Of a stretch of 64,000 bases of DNA, positions 8,332-16,619 are shown piece after piece. Made by a program: the position numbers and the translations under genes. The notes under the pieces were generated by a model. That model saw nothing but the letters and a program-made list of their open reading frames with translations, was not told the origin of the DNA and ran no database searches. The stretch spans positions 1-64,000 of the forward strand of contig JBJHCZ010000015.1 of NCBI GenBank assembly GCA_050486285.1, in the 5' to 3' direction. This DNA is from JAITWN01 sp050486285 (GTDB lineage: Bacteria; Pseudomonadota; Gammaproteobacteria; SZUA-140). The stretch's first letter is position 1; every line of letters starts with the position of its first letter.

Positions 8332-8564
8332 TCCATCCCCTGCAAGTGGCGCCGGACGCCGCACCTTCCTGTCGCGCCCGAGATAACCCCTTATTTATAA
8401 TGTGGTTAATGATCCTGGTCCGCAACCAGGCAGGCCTGCGAAATGCCGATGCTGCACGGTTTGCCCTCACGAAATCCCGCAATCGTCCGATGATATCCGT
8501 ATGTCCGGACGCCGTTCGGCGCGCCTGCGCCCCCGGCCACTGCAAGACAAAAAGAAGACGCAGC
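8332..8564. other. Leader region without a gene
   Basis: The downstream GGDEF reading frame stays open back to 8346, but I see no ribosome-binding site or conserved protein sequence here. A TATAAT hexamer occurs at 8396-8401 without a good -35 partner. The stretch is best read as the promoter and untranslated leader of the HDOD-GGDEF gene. Confidence 0.4.
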
Positions 8565-10142
8565 ATGTCGACCAGAAAACCTTCCGTCCCGATCCTGGGC
8601 GCTCCGATCCAGGACAAGGAACTGCTGAAGCGCATCAGCCAGTGCGCCGATCTGCCGAGTCCGGTCGGCGTCGTCATGCGGGTGCTCGAACTCGGACAGG
8701 ATCCCGAGGTCTCGATCGGCGAGGTCGCGAAGGTCATCAATCTCGACCCGGCGCTGACCGCGAAGATGCTGCGCATGGCGAATTCCCCGCTGTATGCGCG
8801 CCAGCGCAAGACCGAGAACCTGCGCCAGGCGATCACGCTGTTCGGTCTCGAAGGCACGATTACGCTGGCGCTCGGTTTCTCGGTCGTCAACAACCTGAGT
8901 CGCGGCCGGGATTCGCAATTCGATTATCCGGTCTTCTGGCGACGCTCGCTCGCCGCCGCGACCTGCTCCCAGGTCCTTGCCGACCGCCTGGCGCTGCCGA
9001 ACCGGGAGGACATGTTCCTTGCCGGTCTGCTGATGGACATCGGCATGCTGGCGCTGACGCGCGCGCTGCCGGAGCTCTATCGCGGAACGATCTCACGCAA
9101 GTCCACTCACGAGTCGGCATGCCGCCGCGAGCGCGAGTCCCTGGGCGTCGATCATGCCGAAATCGGCGCATGGCTGCTGCAGCAGTGGAACTTCCCCGAC
9201 AACCTGCGCGCGCTGGTCCTGCACAGTCACAACAGCGATGCGTCCAGGCTCGCCGACTGGCCGGCGCTCGAGCAGCAGGTGCGCATCATTGCGCTGGCCA
9301 GCGACATGGCCGACCTCTGGTGCGTCACCGACAAGGAAGAGGTTCTGCCGAAGGTCATGAAGCAGGCCGCGCAATCGCTCGGCATTCGCGATCAGTCCTT
9401 CGTCGAGATCCTTGAGGGCGTCAGCGCCGCGATCGCGGAGATCGCGCCGCTGTTCGACATCGAGCTCGACGAGCATGGCAATCCCGATCTGATCATCAAC
9501 GAGGCGCGCGAGCTGATTCTGCTGAGGCATATCAAGGTCATGCAGAAATCGATGATGCTGGAAAAGGCCGCGCGCATCCTCGAGAACCGCACGATCAAGC
9601 TCGAGGAAGAGAATCGCCGCGATGTGTTGACCGGCCTGTTCAACCGCTCCTACCTGCAGCGCGCGCTGTTCGACGAGCTCGAGCTCGCGAACGAGCATGG
9701 CTGGCCGCTGTCGGTGATCTTCATCGATCTCGATCGCTTCAAGGCGGTCAACGACGAGCATGGTCACCTCGCCGGCGATCACATCATTCGCGAAGCGGCG
9801 CGCCTGCTCCGCCATCATACCCGCGGCAGCGACATCATCGCCCGCTACGGCGGCGAGGAGTTCGTCGCGATCCTGCCTGGCTCGGGTAACGACAGCGCCC
9901 GGCGCAGTTGCGAGCGTTTGCTCGAGGCATTCCGCACGACACGGCACCAGATCTCGTCCGAAGCCGAAGTGACGGTCACGGCGTCGCTCGGCATCGCGGT
10001 CCATGGCGAATCGGCGAAGTTCCAGACCATCGAGGATTTCCTGCGCGCGGCCGACAACGCGCTCTACGAGGCCAAGCGCCAGGGCCGCGATCGCGCCGTG
10101 TTCCACCGGATCGATCCGGGCGCCTCCCGCGTCGCCGTCTGA
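8565..10142 (+). CDS. HDOD domain diguanylate cyclase
   Basis: This 525-aa cytoplasmic protein has an HDOD domain (about 20-225; DLPSPVGVVMRVLELGQDP and LARMANSPLY-like motifs) joined by a helical linker to a C-terminal GGDEF domain (about 355-515). The active-site motif is GGEEF within ARYGGEEFVAIL. An RxxD inhibitory site (RGSD) lies exactly five residues before it, so synthesis of cyclic di-GMP and feedback inhibition both look intact. The ATG at 8565 gives MSTRKPSVPILGAP after an A/G-rich leader. HDOD domains usually serve as signalling scaffolds; the signal is unknown. Confidence 0.93.
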   Translation: MSTRKPSVPILGAPIQDKELLKRISQCADLPSPVGVVMRVLELGQDPEVSIGEVAKVINLDPALTAKMLRMANSPLYARQRKTENLRQAITLFGLEGTITLALGFSVVNNLSRGRDSQFDYPVFWRRSLAAATCSQVLADRLALPNREDMFLAGLLMDIGMLALTRALPELYRGTISRKSTHESACRRERESLGVDHAEIGAWLLQQWNFPDNLRALVLHSHNSDASRLADWPALEQQVRIIALASDMADLWCVTDKEEVLPKVMKQAAQSLGIRDQSFVEILEGVSAAIAEIAPLFDIELDEHGNPDLIINEARELILLRHIKVMQKSMMLEKAARILENRTIKLEEENRRDVLTGLFNRSYLQRALFDELELANEHGWPLSVIFIDLDRFKAVNDEHGHLAGDHIIREAARLLRHHTRGSDIIARYGGEEFVAILPGSGNDSARRSCERLLEAFRTTRHQISSEAEVTVTASLGIAVHGESAKFQTIEDFLRAADNALYEAKRQGRDRAVFHRIDPGASRVAV

Positions 10143-10200
10143 TCCCCTGCCGGGGCGCCGGGGATTGATCGCCCGCCTGCAATCGGGCATCTTCGCGATC

Positions 10201-10881
10201 ATGCGCCTGCCTTCACTTCCGCTGCTGTTGCTGGCACTCCTTTCCGTCGAGGCCGTGGCGGCCGATATCGCGATCGGCATCCCGCCCGGCGGTCTCGGCG
10301 TCGATCTCCATCTCGCCCGCGACGAATACGATCTGGCTGATGGCGGCCTCTCGACCGAGACCCGGCTGTCCCGCGCCGGTATCACGCTGTCCGAGACGGT
10401 CGGCGATGGCCTGTCGATCGGCCTGCTGCTCGGCTATGCCTCCGCGAGCCAGCGCGGACAAGCGCTGACCGCGGGCATGCGCTTCACCGGCAATTATCTC
10501 GGCGTCGATCTGCACGGGGCGATCCCGCTCGGCAGGCGCTTGCGCGTCGGACTCGGCGGGCAATTCCTGTATCACTGGCTGCGGGACCGCATCGACGGAC
10601 AGAAGGTCGAACTCGAGTGGGCGCAGGCCGACGCGACGCTGACGCTGCAAGCCGATCTGACACCGGCGCTGACCGCGTATGCGGGACCGCTGTGGTCGAC
10701 GATCGATGTCGACCAGCAGGCCAGCGGCGGCGTCAACGAGACGCTGGCGCTGGTCAATCACCGGACTTCGGGCGGCGTCGCCGGTCTGTTGCTCGAGGTC
10801 GACTGGCGCGGCTGGATCGGTCTCGAGGTTCGGCGTGGACCGTATGATGGCGTCGCGCTGTCGTTCCAGAGGAGATTCTGA
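10201..10881 (+). CDS. Small outer-membrane beta-barrel protein
   Basis: The 226-aa product starts with a clear signal peptide (MRLPSLPLLLLALLSVEAVAA) cleaved after about residue 21. The remainder alternates hydrophobic and polar residues in short strands and ends in an aromatic residue (SFQRRF), the pattern of an outer-membrane barrel. The frame is open further upstream, but the ATG at 10201 begins the signal peptide. YfaZ-like proteins are the closest type I can suggest, with low certainty. The next gene starts immediately after its stop codon, so the two are probably co-transcribed. Confidence 0.7.
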   Translation: MRLPSLPLLLLALLSVEAVAADIAIGIPPGGLGVDLHLARDEYDLADGGLSTETRLSRAGITLSETVGDGLSIGLLLGYASASQRGQALTAGMRFTGNYLGVDLHGAIPLGRRLRVGLGGQFLYHWLRDRIDGQKVELEWAQADATLTLQADLTPALTAYAGPLWSTIDVDQQASGGVNETLALVNHRTSGGVAGLLLEVDWRGWIGLEVRRGPYDGVALSFQRRF

Positions 10882-11859
10882 ATGGAGCGGGGCGTGTTTC
10901 TGGACAGCGGCTCGCTCGGGCCGGACATCGATCTCGACGGGATCGCCGCGACGCTGCCGCAGTGGTCGTTCCATGAGGAGACGGCGCCTGCCGAGACCGG
11001 CGAGCGGATCCGCGATGTCGACGTGGTCATCACCAACAAGGTCGTGCTCGATGCCGGTGCGCTCGCCGCGGCCCGGCGCCTGCGCCTGGTCTGCGTCGCC
11101 GCGACCGGGGTCAATAACGTCGATCTCGACGCCGCGGCGCGCCAGGGGATCACGGTCTGCAACGTCACCGCCTACGCGACGCCTTCGGTCGTTCAGCATG
11201 TCTTCGCGCTGATGCTGGCGCTGGCGACGCGGCTGGCGGATTATCGCGAGGCGGTCAGGGCAGGGGACTGGCAGCGCAGCCGGCATTTCGCGCTGCTGGA
11301 TTATCCGGTCACCGAACTCGCCGGACGCACGCTGGGTATCGTCGGGCATGGCGAGCTCGGACGCGCGGTCGCGACCGCGGCCGGCGCCTTCGGCATGCGG
11401 GTGCTGATCGCGGCGCGCCGCGGATCTGCGCCGGGGGAGGGGCGGGTGGCGTTCGATGAATTACTCGGCCGGGTGGATGTGCTGAGCCTGCATTGCCCGC
11501 TGACGGAGGCGACCCGCGGCCTGGTCGGTGCGCGCGAGTTCGGCATGATGAAGCGTGATGCGCTGCTGATCAATACCGCGCGCGGCGGCATCGTCGACGA
11601 GGCGGCGCTGGCGACAGCCCTGCGTGCCGGGGTCATCGCCGGCGCCGGTATCGATGTGCTCGCGAGCGAACCGCCGCGCGCGGGCAGCCCGCTGCTCGCG
11701 GCGGACATTCCGAACCTGATCGTGACGCCGCACATTGCCTGGGCCAGCCGGGAGTCGCGCCGGCGGCTGGTCGCGAGTCTGCAGGAGAATATAGAGGCCT
11801 TCGGCGCCGGACGACCGCACAACGTGGTGTCCGGGCCGGTCACCGGCGGGCATGTCTAG
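10882..11859 (+). CDS. D-2-hydroxyacid dehydrogenase, glycerate-dehydrogenase-like
   Basis: This 325-aa NAD(P)-dependent enzyme belongs to the D-isomer 2-hydroxyacid dehydrogenases. The nucleotide-binding segment reads GIVGHGELGRAVA. The family signature INTARGGIVDEAAL follows, and the catalytic histidine lies in TPHIAWAS. Hydroxypyruvate/glyoxylate reductases (HprA type) are the most similar in length and motif layout, but the substrate cannot be fixed. Its TAG stop codon (11857-11859) is formed by the left arm of the palindrome at 11856-11953. Confidence 0.9.
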   Translation: MERGVFLDSGSLGPDIDLDGIAATLPQWSFHEETAPAETGERIRDVDVVITNKVVLDAGALAAARRLRLVCVAATGVNNVDLDAAARQGITVCNVTAYATPSVVQHVFALMLALATRLADYREAVRAGDWQRSRHFALLDYPVTELAGRTLGIVGHGELGRAVATAAGAFGMRVLIAARRGSAPGEGRVAFDELLGRVDVLSLHCPLTEATRGLVGAREFGMMKRDALLINTARGGIVDEAALATALRAGVIAGAGIDVLASEPPRAGSPLLAADIPNLIVTPHIAWASRESRRRLVASLQENIEAFGAGRPHNVVSGPVTGGHV

Positions 11860-11953
11860 CAGTCTGTCGGGAAAGGCTCCCGGCGGCTTTCCTCCGCGAA
11901 TGGCTCGCCTCGCTGCGTAAAGCCGCCGGGAGCCTTTCCCGACAGTCTGCTAG
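11856..11953. repeat. 35-bp-arm palindrome between convergent genes
   Basis: Bases 11856-11890 pair with 11919-11953 with a single mismatch, enclosing a 28-base loop. The arms contain the stop codons of both flanking convergent genes, at 11857-11859 on the plus strand and 11950-11952 on the minus strand. Transcripts from either side would therefore fold into a very stable hairpin and could use it as a bidirectional terminator. Part of the same sequence recurs at 1-31 and 85-97, which marks it as a repeat family. Confidence 0.9.
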
Positions 11954-12678
11954 AGCCGCTCGATCAGCCACTCCGGCGTGAGGTTGATGAAGAATGTGTT
12001 CATCGTCGCGAGCTGACCGCTGACCAGCAGCAGGCCGACGCCGATCAGGAACACGCCGCTGACGCGCTGGACGATATGGGCGTGGCGGTTCAGCCGCCGC
12101 AGGAAATCCGTCGCGCGCGTCAGCAGCAGCGCGGTCAGCAGGAACGGCAGCGCCAACCCCATCGCGTAGACGAAGGTGAAGAACGCGCCGGTGCGCGGTT
12201 CGGTGAAGGCCATCGTCATCACCGCGCCGAGCAGCGGGCCGATGCAGGGTGTCCAGCCGGCGGCGAAGGCGATGCCGATCAGACCGGAGCGCAGATAGCC
12301 GGGCGTCACGCCGGGATCGATCTGCATCTGGCGGGTCATGTTCAGGAACGGGATCGTGAACAGGCCGATCGTGTGCAGGCCGAACAGGATCAGGATCGCG
12401 CCGCCGACCTGGGCGATGATCGTGCTGTAGTGGTTCAGCGTGGCGCCGAGCAGCGTCGCCGGCAGCCCGAACACGACGATGAACACCAGCGTGAAACCGA
12501 GCACGAACAGCACCGCATGGGTGAAGACCTGCGCGCGATTGACCTGCTGGTCGTCGTGGATCGCGCTGCCGGACAGGTAGCTGAGGTACACCGGCACCAG
12601 CGGCAGGACGCACGGTGACAGGAAGGACAGCGTCCCCGCGAGGAAGGCGAGCGGAATCGTGACGGACGTCATTTCCAT
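11950..12678 (-). CDS. CcdA/DsbD-type thiol-disulfide transporter
   Basis: This 242-aa polytopic inner-membrane protein has about six transmembrane segments. The two conserved cysteines of the family occur in SPCVLPLVP near the N-terminus and in TPCIGPLLG in the middle. CcdA proteins carry electrons from cytoplasmic thioredoxin to periplasmic thiol proteins, often for cytochrome c maturation. No cytochrome maturation genes are adjacent. The gene is third in a minus-strand run after a kinase and a PP2C phosphatase, with 92 bases between it and the phosphatase. A TATAAT hexamer (minus strand, 12726-12731) could be part of its own promoter. Confidence 0.9.
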   Translation of the reverse strand: MEMTSVTIPLAFLAGTLSFLSPCVLPLVPVYLSYLSGSAIHDDQQVNRAQVFTHAVLFVLGFTLVFIVVFGLPATLLGATLNHYSTIIAQVGGAILILFGLHTIGLFTIPFLNMTRQMQIDPGVTPGYLRSGLIGIAFAAGWTPCIGPLLGAVMTMAFTEPRTGAFFTFVYAMGLALPFLLTALLLTRATDFLRRLNRHAHIVQRVSGVFLIGVGLLLVSGQLATMNTFFINLTPEWLIERL

Positions 12679-12770
12679 GGGGTCATTCCGGGATGACGGG
12701 CATGTCGGTGGCGGATACGCCCGTTATTATACGGCCTGCGCGCCGGGTACCGCCACCGGCGAGCCCGGCG

Positions 12771-13631
12771 TCAGCGCGGGGACGCGCCGCGGCGGCGATG
12801 GCGCCGGTAGAGGATGAAGGTCAGGTCGTCCGGTTTCGACGGCGCGCCGACCGTCGGCTGCGCCATGCGGGCTCGGCAGGCCTGCGCGAGGGCGCGCATC
12901 GCGCGATCGAGCGGCCCGCTGCGGATATGATCGGTGATCTCCTCGATGTACAGGTTGTCGAACAGGCCGTCGCTGGCCAGCAGCACGGTGTCGTAGGGAT
13001 CGAGGCGCAGCGCATGGCCGAGTTCGATGCGCATCTTCGGCAGGCCGACATAGTTCGAGACCAGGTTGCGCTCGTCGTGGTGCATCGCCTCGTCCTCGTC
13101 GAGAATGCCGGCCTCGACCGCATAGCCGACCGGCGAGTGCGATACCGTCTGCAGCTTGATGCGGCCGCGGTTGCCGGTGACGAGGATCATCGAGTCGCCG
13201 ACATGACAGGCGCGGATCGCGTCGGCGCCGATCTCGACCGCCGCGACGGTGGTGCCGGCGCCGAGGGCGTTGATGCGCGCGTTCGCGCGGTCGATCGCGT
13301 CGATCAGGCGTTCTCGCAGCCCCATGTCGCCGCCGGCGCCGCGATTCGCCAGTTCATTGCGGATCGCGTCGATCAGCAGGCCCGAGGCCTGGTGACCCTG
13401 CGGCATGCCGCCCATGCCGTCGGCGACGACCAGCAGTCCCGAGCCGTTCGGAAAGCAGAAGGCCGCGGCGGCATCCTCGTTGGGGGCATCGGTCTTGTAC
13501 GGCGCGCGCGCGCTGTAGATCGCGACCTGTCCTGCGGCGCAGTCATGGATCACGCCGCGGTCGCCCATGTCGTGATCGAGATAACTCCAGTGCTGGAATG
13601 CCGGCGCGCCGGCATCGGGCGATGCGGTCAA
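12771..13631 (-). CDS. PP2C-family protein phosphatase
   Basis: This soluble 286-aa phosphatase has the PP2C metal-binding motifs: NED near residue 51, VVADGMGG, HVGDSM, LLASDGLFDN and KPDDLTF. It probably removes phosphates placed by the kinase encoded ten bases upstream. The frame begins at a TTG with AGGG eight bases before it; an ATG 21 codons downstream (13568) is the alternative. The C-terminus ends in an arginine-rich tail. All catalytic aspartates appear intact, so it should be active. Confidence 0.9.
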   Translation of the reverse strand: MTASPDAGAPAFQHWSYLDHDMGDRGVIHDCAAGQVAIYSARAPYKTDAPNEDAAAAFCFPNGSGLLVVADGMGGMPQGHQASGLLIDAIRNELANRGAGGDMGLRERLIDAIDRANARINALGAGTTVAAVEIGADAIRACHVGDSMILVTGNRGRIKLQTVSHSPVGYAVEAGILDEDEAMHHDERNLVSNYVGLPKMRIELGHALRLDPYDTVLLASDGLFDNLYIEEITDHIRSGPLDRAMRALAQACRARMAQPTVGAPSKPDDLTFILYRRHRRRGASPR

Positions 13632-13641
13632 GGATGTCGCC

Positions 13642-14367
13642 CTATTGCCATTGCATCGTTTCGAGGTATTCGCGCAGCATGCCGGCCGACCTGAACTTTT
13701 TCAGGATCAGACTGCGCTTGAGGCCGCAGCAGATGGCCTTGATCTCGGGCGGCAGCCTGGCGTAGTGGCGCTGGCCGCCGAGGGCGTCGTAGAACAGACG
13801 GATGAGGTCACAGACGTCGTCATGGATGTTCTTCTTTTTCGCGGCGCCCCAGTGAAACATGTCGAGCAGCTTGAGATTATAGCCGAGACCGAAGCGCTGG
13901 ATGACGATATTGTCGGTGTGCAGGTCGCCGTGATACTCGTGCATGTGGTGAATGCTCTCGATGCCGGCGGCCAGCGCATGCAACAGGTGCAGCCCCTGGA
14001 ACGGCGACAGCCGCTTGCCGGGATGGCGCGAGAGGAAATTGCTGAGCAGCTCTCCCTCGACATATTCCGAGACCAGGAAGGTGATCGGTATGCCGCGGTA
14101 GCGGATCGTTTCCTGGGTGTGGTACTGGATCAGGATCGGCGAGTGGCGCAGCTTGTGCAGCTTCTTCGCGTAGAACGACAGCGTGCGATTGCCGGGGTTG
14201 CGCTGCGGGAAGAAGAATTTCGCGGCGCGCTCGATGCCGGTGACCTGCTCGCGGACGAGATAGACCTCGCCTTCCCAGCCGGCGCCGAGATTCTTGATGA
14301 CCTGGTACTTGTTCGCGAGCACCCGCCCGCTGTGGAGCCGGAAGCTGTCGATGACGGGTTTTGTCAT
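13642..14367 (-). CDS. Minimal Ser/Thr protein kinase
   Basis: This 241-aa kinase has the glycine loop LGAGWEGEVYLV, a lysine in RAAKFFF, the catalytic loop YHGDLHTDN and a metal-binding DMF in place of DFG. It is little more than a kinase domain, with no transmembrane segment or sensor domain. The start at 14367 gives MTKPVIDSFRLHSGRVL. It is the first gene of a kinase-phosphatase-CcdA run and is divergent from three DsrE-fold genes. Its substrate is unknown. DMF is a conservative variant, so activity is likely. Confidence 0.88.
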   Translation of the reverse strand: MTKPVIDSFRLHSGRVLANKYQVIKNLGAGWEGEVYLVREQVTGIERAAKFFFPQRNPGNRTLSFYAKKLHKLRHSPILIQYHTQETIRYRGIPITFLVSEYVEGELLSNFLSRHPGKRLSPFQGLHLLHALAAGIESIHHMHEYHGDLHTDNIVIQRFGLGYNLKLLDMFHWGAAKKKNIHDDVCDLIRLFYDALGGQRHYARLPPEIKAICCGLKRSLILKKFRSAGMLREYLETMQWQ

Positions 14368-14442
14368 TGTTCTGCGCGGTCCGCCTGCGCTTGCGGATCA
14401 ACTACCATAACCGCCGCCTCTGCCGGCGTGCAAGCGCGGAAA

Positions 14443-14485
14443 TTGCATCTCCGGCCGACCCCGATATAATACCAAAGTATTATAT
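14443..14485 (+). promoter_or_regulatory. Promoter with a palindromic -10/operator
   Basis: A TTGCAT -35 (14443-14448) and a perfect TATAAT -10 (14465-14470) are separated by 16 bases. The -10 lies inside an exact 9-bp inverted repeat, ATATAATAC (14464-14472) and GTATTATAT (14477-14485), with a four-base spacer. The opposite arm carries TATAAT on the minus strand, toward the divergent kinase gene, but no -35 is visible there. The palindrome is a likely repressor site. GGGAGGGGG follows just before the ATG at 14515. Confidence 0.65.
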
Positions 14486-14514
14486 TCGCCCGGGTCCGGG
14501 CACGGGGAGGGGGA

Positions 14515-14835
14515 ATGGCCGCCTATTTGCTGATCGAGTCTCGCGATCCCCGCGAGGCCGCCGCGGTCGCGCATGACCGGCGGCTCGCCCTGGATCTGGT
14601 CCGCGCCGGGCATGCGGTGACGCTGTTCCTGGTGCAGAACGGCGTGTTCCCCGCGCGCGCCGGCGGTCCCGATACGGGCTTGCGCGCGCTGGTCGACGGC
14701 GGCGTCGCCGTGCTGGGTGATGAGTTCTCGTTGCGCGAGCGCGGCATCGGCGAGGTCGCGGGCGGCATCCGCGTCGCGCCGCTCGACATCGTCGTCGACG
14801 CGCTCGGGCGTGGCGACCGGACGCTGTGGCTGTAG
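14515..14835 (+). CDS. DsrE-family protein lacking cysteine
   Basis: This 106-aa protein has the DsrE/TusD fold pattern: a short beta strand YLLIESRDP, a helix, a strand AVTLFLVQNGVF, and the late segment LGDEFSLRERGI. In sulfur-relay DsrE and TusD proteins a cysteine near that segment accepts persulfide; this protein has no cysteine at all, so it is probably structural or regulatory. The Shine-Dalgarno is very strong. It is the first of three adjacent DsrE-fold genes that likely form one complex. Confidence 0.75.
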   Translation: MAAYLLIESRDPREAAAVAHDRRLALDLVRAGHAVTLFLVQNGVFPARAGGPDTGLRALVDGGVAVLGDEFSLRERGIGEVAGGIRVAPLDIVVDALGRGDRTLWL

Positions 14836-14843
14836 GGCCTGCG

Positions 14844-15257
14844 ATGAGCGCCGCGGCGACCCTGACCTTCGTGCTGATGGACCCGCCGTTCGAGCAGGCC
14901 CGCACGGTGACGGCGATGCGTCTGATCGACATTGCCGCGCGGCGCGGCTGCCGCATTCGCGTGTTTGCCTACGAGGGCGCGGTCGCGCTGCCGTTCGCGC
15001 GCCAGCGGGGGCATGCGAATCCGGTCCATGGTCATGACCTGCCGGAAGAGGATCATCCGCTGTCGAGCGAATGGATCGCGGCGCTGATGCGCACCGCCCG
15101 CGAGCATGGCGGTGAACTCGACTGGATCAATTGCGGCCTGTGCGTCGACGAACGCGGCGTCGGCGAGACGATCGACGGATGCCGGCGCGGCACGCCGGTC
15201 GACCTGCTGAAGTCCGCGCTCGCTTCCGGCAACACGCTGGTCATCGGGACTCGCTAG
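14844..15257 (+). CDS. DsrE-family protein with conserved cysteines
   Basis: This 137-aa protein begins MSAAATLTFVLMDPPFEQAR and contains NCGLCVDERG in the position where TusD/DsrE proteins carry the persulfide-accepting cysteine. The ATG at 14844 lies eight bases after the preceding stop. Frame and composition continue smoothly from the neighbour. It is the most likely sulfur-carrying member of the trio. Assignment to the DsrE superfamily is by fold pattern and motif; the precise subfamily is uncertain. Confidence 0.75.
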   Translation: MSAAATLTFVLMDPPFEQARTVTAMRLIDIAARRGCRIRVFAYEGAVALPFARQRGHANPVHGHDLPEEDHPLSSEWIAALMRTAREHGGELDWINCGLCVDERGVGETIDGCRRGTPVDLLKSALASGNTLVIGTR

Positions 15258-15267
15258 GACGGATGCG

Positions 15268-15648
15268 ATGAAGATCCTGCAGGTCATCAATTCCGCCTAT
15301 CGCTGCACGATCGAGGAGCAGGACGACCCGGTGGTCTGGATCACGCACGCAATGTCGGGGGCGGGCGCCGGGTTCGCCGTGCTGCTGCGCGGGAATGCGG
15401 TCAACTACGCGGTCGGCGGACAGGACGCCGGCGGCCTCGTCATCGGCGGCCGCACGCAGAAGCAGCCACCGCGACTCGCGCGCGACATCGGCGCGCTGCT
15501 CGGCAAGGGCATCGCGGTCCATGCGGTGCGCGAGGATTGCGAGGAACTGGGCCTGCGCCCGGCGGCGCTGATCGAGGGCGTGGAGACGGTGGCGCGCGCT
15601 GACCTGCCGGCGCTGTTCGACGGCTTCGACGCGGTCTGGAACTGGTAG
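15268..15648 (+). CDS. Third DsrE-like protein of the cluster
   Basis: This 126-aa product begins MKILQVINSAYRCTIEEQDD. It shows alternating strands and helices typical of the DsrE/DsrH superfamily, with a single late cysteine in VREDCEELGL. It starts ten bases after the second DsrE gene and ends 13 bases from the convergent cysH stop. The three small proteins resemble the subunit composition of TusBCD or DsrEFH, but they are not clear orthologues of either set. Confidence 0.65.
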   Translation: MKILQVINSAYRCTIEEQDDPVVWITHAMSGAGAGFAVLLRGNAVNYAVGGQDAGGLVIGGRTQKQPPRLARDIGALLGKGIAVHAVREDCEELGLRPAALIEGVETVARADLPALFDGFDAVWNW

Positions 15649-15661
15649 GGCGCGCGCGGCC

Positions 15662-16423
15662 TCAGAGGTGCAGGCCGCACTCGGTCTTCGGGCTGTTGTT
15701 CCAGCGCCCGCTGCGGTCGAGGCCCGGCGAGGTGCAATGGGTGCAGCCGATCGACGAGTAGCCGACCGCGACCAGCGGGTGGAACGGCAGCTGGTGCTCC
15801 TTGATGTAGGCGTCGCGCTGCTCGCGGGTGACGTCGATCAGCGGATAGAACTTGATGATGCCGTTGCGCACCTCGAAGATGTCGAGCGACGCGCGATGTT
15901 CGGTCTGCCAGCGCATCAGCCCCGAGGCCCACACGTCGAAGTCGTGCTTGATCGCGTACAGCGGCTCGACCTTGTTGATCGAGCAGCAGAAGTCGGGATC
16001 CTTGCGCCAGGTCTCGTCCTGCACCGTGAACTGGTGCTTCCAGTCCTCGGCGCGGATATCGACGACCTTGAGGCCGAACAGATCGATCAGCTTCTGCTTG
16101 TACTCGAGCGTCTGCGGGAAGTGATAGCCGGTGTCGATGAAGAACACCGGCTGGTGCGGGGCGACCCGCGAGAAGACATGCAGCAGGAACGCCGAGGTCG
16201 CCGCGAACGACGAGGTCAGCATGACCTTTTCGACCGGGAAGTCGTCATAGAGCGCGCGGATGCGCTCGTCGACCGACAGCGGGCGGTACCGCTCATTCAG
16301 GGCCGCGATCCGGTCGGCGTCGAATTCGCGCTCGGCGGGCCTGTCGGCGTGCGCCGGGGCCGCGGTCTTGCTGTCGCCTTCCTTGTCCGTGAGATCCAGG
16401 TGCGTCGCTCGATTCAGGCTCAT
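15662..16423 (-). CDS. cysH: Assimilatory adenylylsulfate (APS) reductase
   Basis: This 253-aa enzyme reduces APS to sulfite with thioredoxin. The adenylate-binding region includes VMLTSSFAATSAFLLHVF. The pattern CC (DFCCSINK) plus CxxC (IGCTHC) is the four-cysteine signature of the [4Fe-4S] APS-reducing branch rather than the PAPS branch. The catalytic cysteine lies in TECGLHL at the extreme C-terminus. The start at 16423 follows AGGAAG with good spacing. No other cys genes are in the window. It is convergent with the DsrE genes. Confidence 0.92.
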   Translation of the reverse strand: MSLNRATHLDLTDKEGDSKTAAPAHADRPAEREFDADRIAALNERYRPLSVDERIRALYDDFPVEKVMLTSSFAATSAFLLHVFSRVAPHQPVFFIDTGYHFPQTLEYKQKLIDLFGLKVVDIRAEDWKHQFTVQDETWRKDPDFCCSINKVEPLYAIKHDFDVWASGLMRWQTEHRASLDIFEVRNGIIKFYPLIDVTREQRDAYIKEHQLPFHPLVAVGYSSIGCTHCTSPGLDRSGRWNNSPKTECGLHL

Positions 16424-16619
16424 CGGCAGGCTTCCTTCTGTCGGTTTATCCCCGGGTTTATAACCAGGGCTTATAGCAGGTTCAGGCTTGTTTATATAAC
16501 CAATTTCTATGATAAAGCCGATTTTAATACATTCCAGTTATCTAGACAATCCTTGCCGGCCCCCGGTTACTCAGCGTATCGTGCTAACAGCCTATCGACC
16601 GATGTAGCGTGATTCCCGC
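16424..16619. promoter_or_regulatory. A/T-rich divergent control region, cysH/msrA
   Basis: This 196-base gap separates the divergent cysH and msrA genes. It is much richer in A and T than the surroundings, especially 16443-16530. A TTTAT-type motif recurs, near 16445, 16457 and 16491, two of them in the form TTTATA(TA)ACC. Promoters and an operator for both genes are likely, but I cannot place hexamers with confidence. Confidence 0.5.

Noticed and set aside
13642..15648. The kinase, phosphatase and DsrE genes as a phage-defence system
   Set aside because: No nuclease, toxin-like or mobile gene accompanies them, and the DsrE proteins point to sulfur chemistry.
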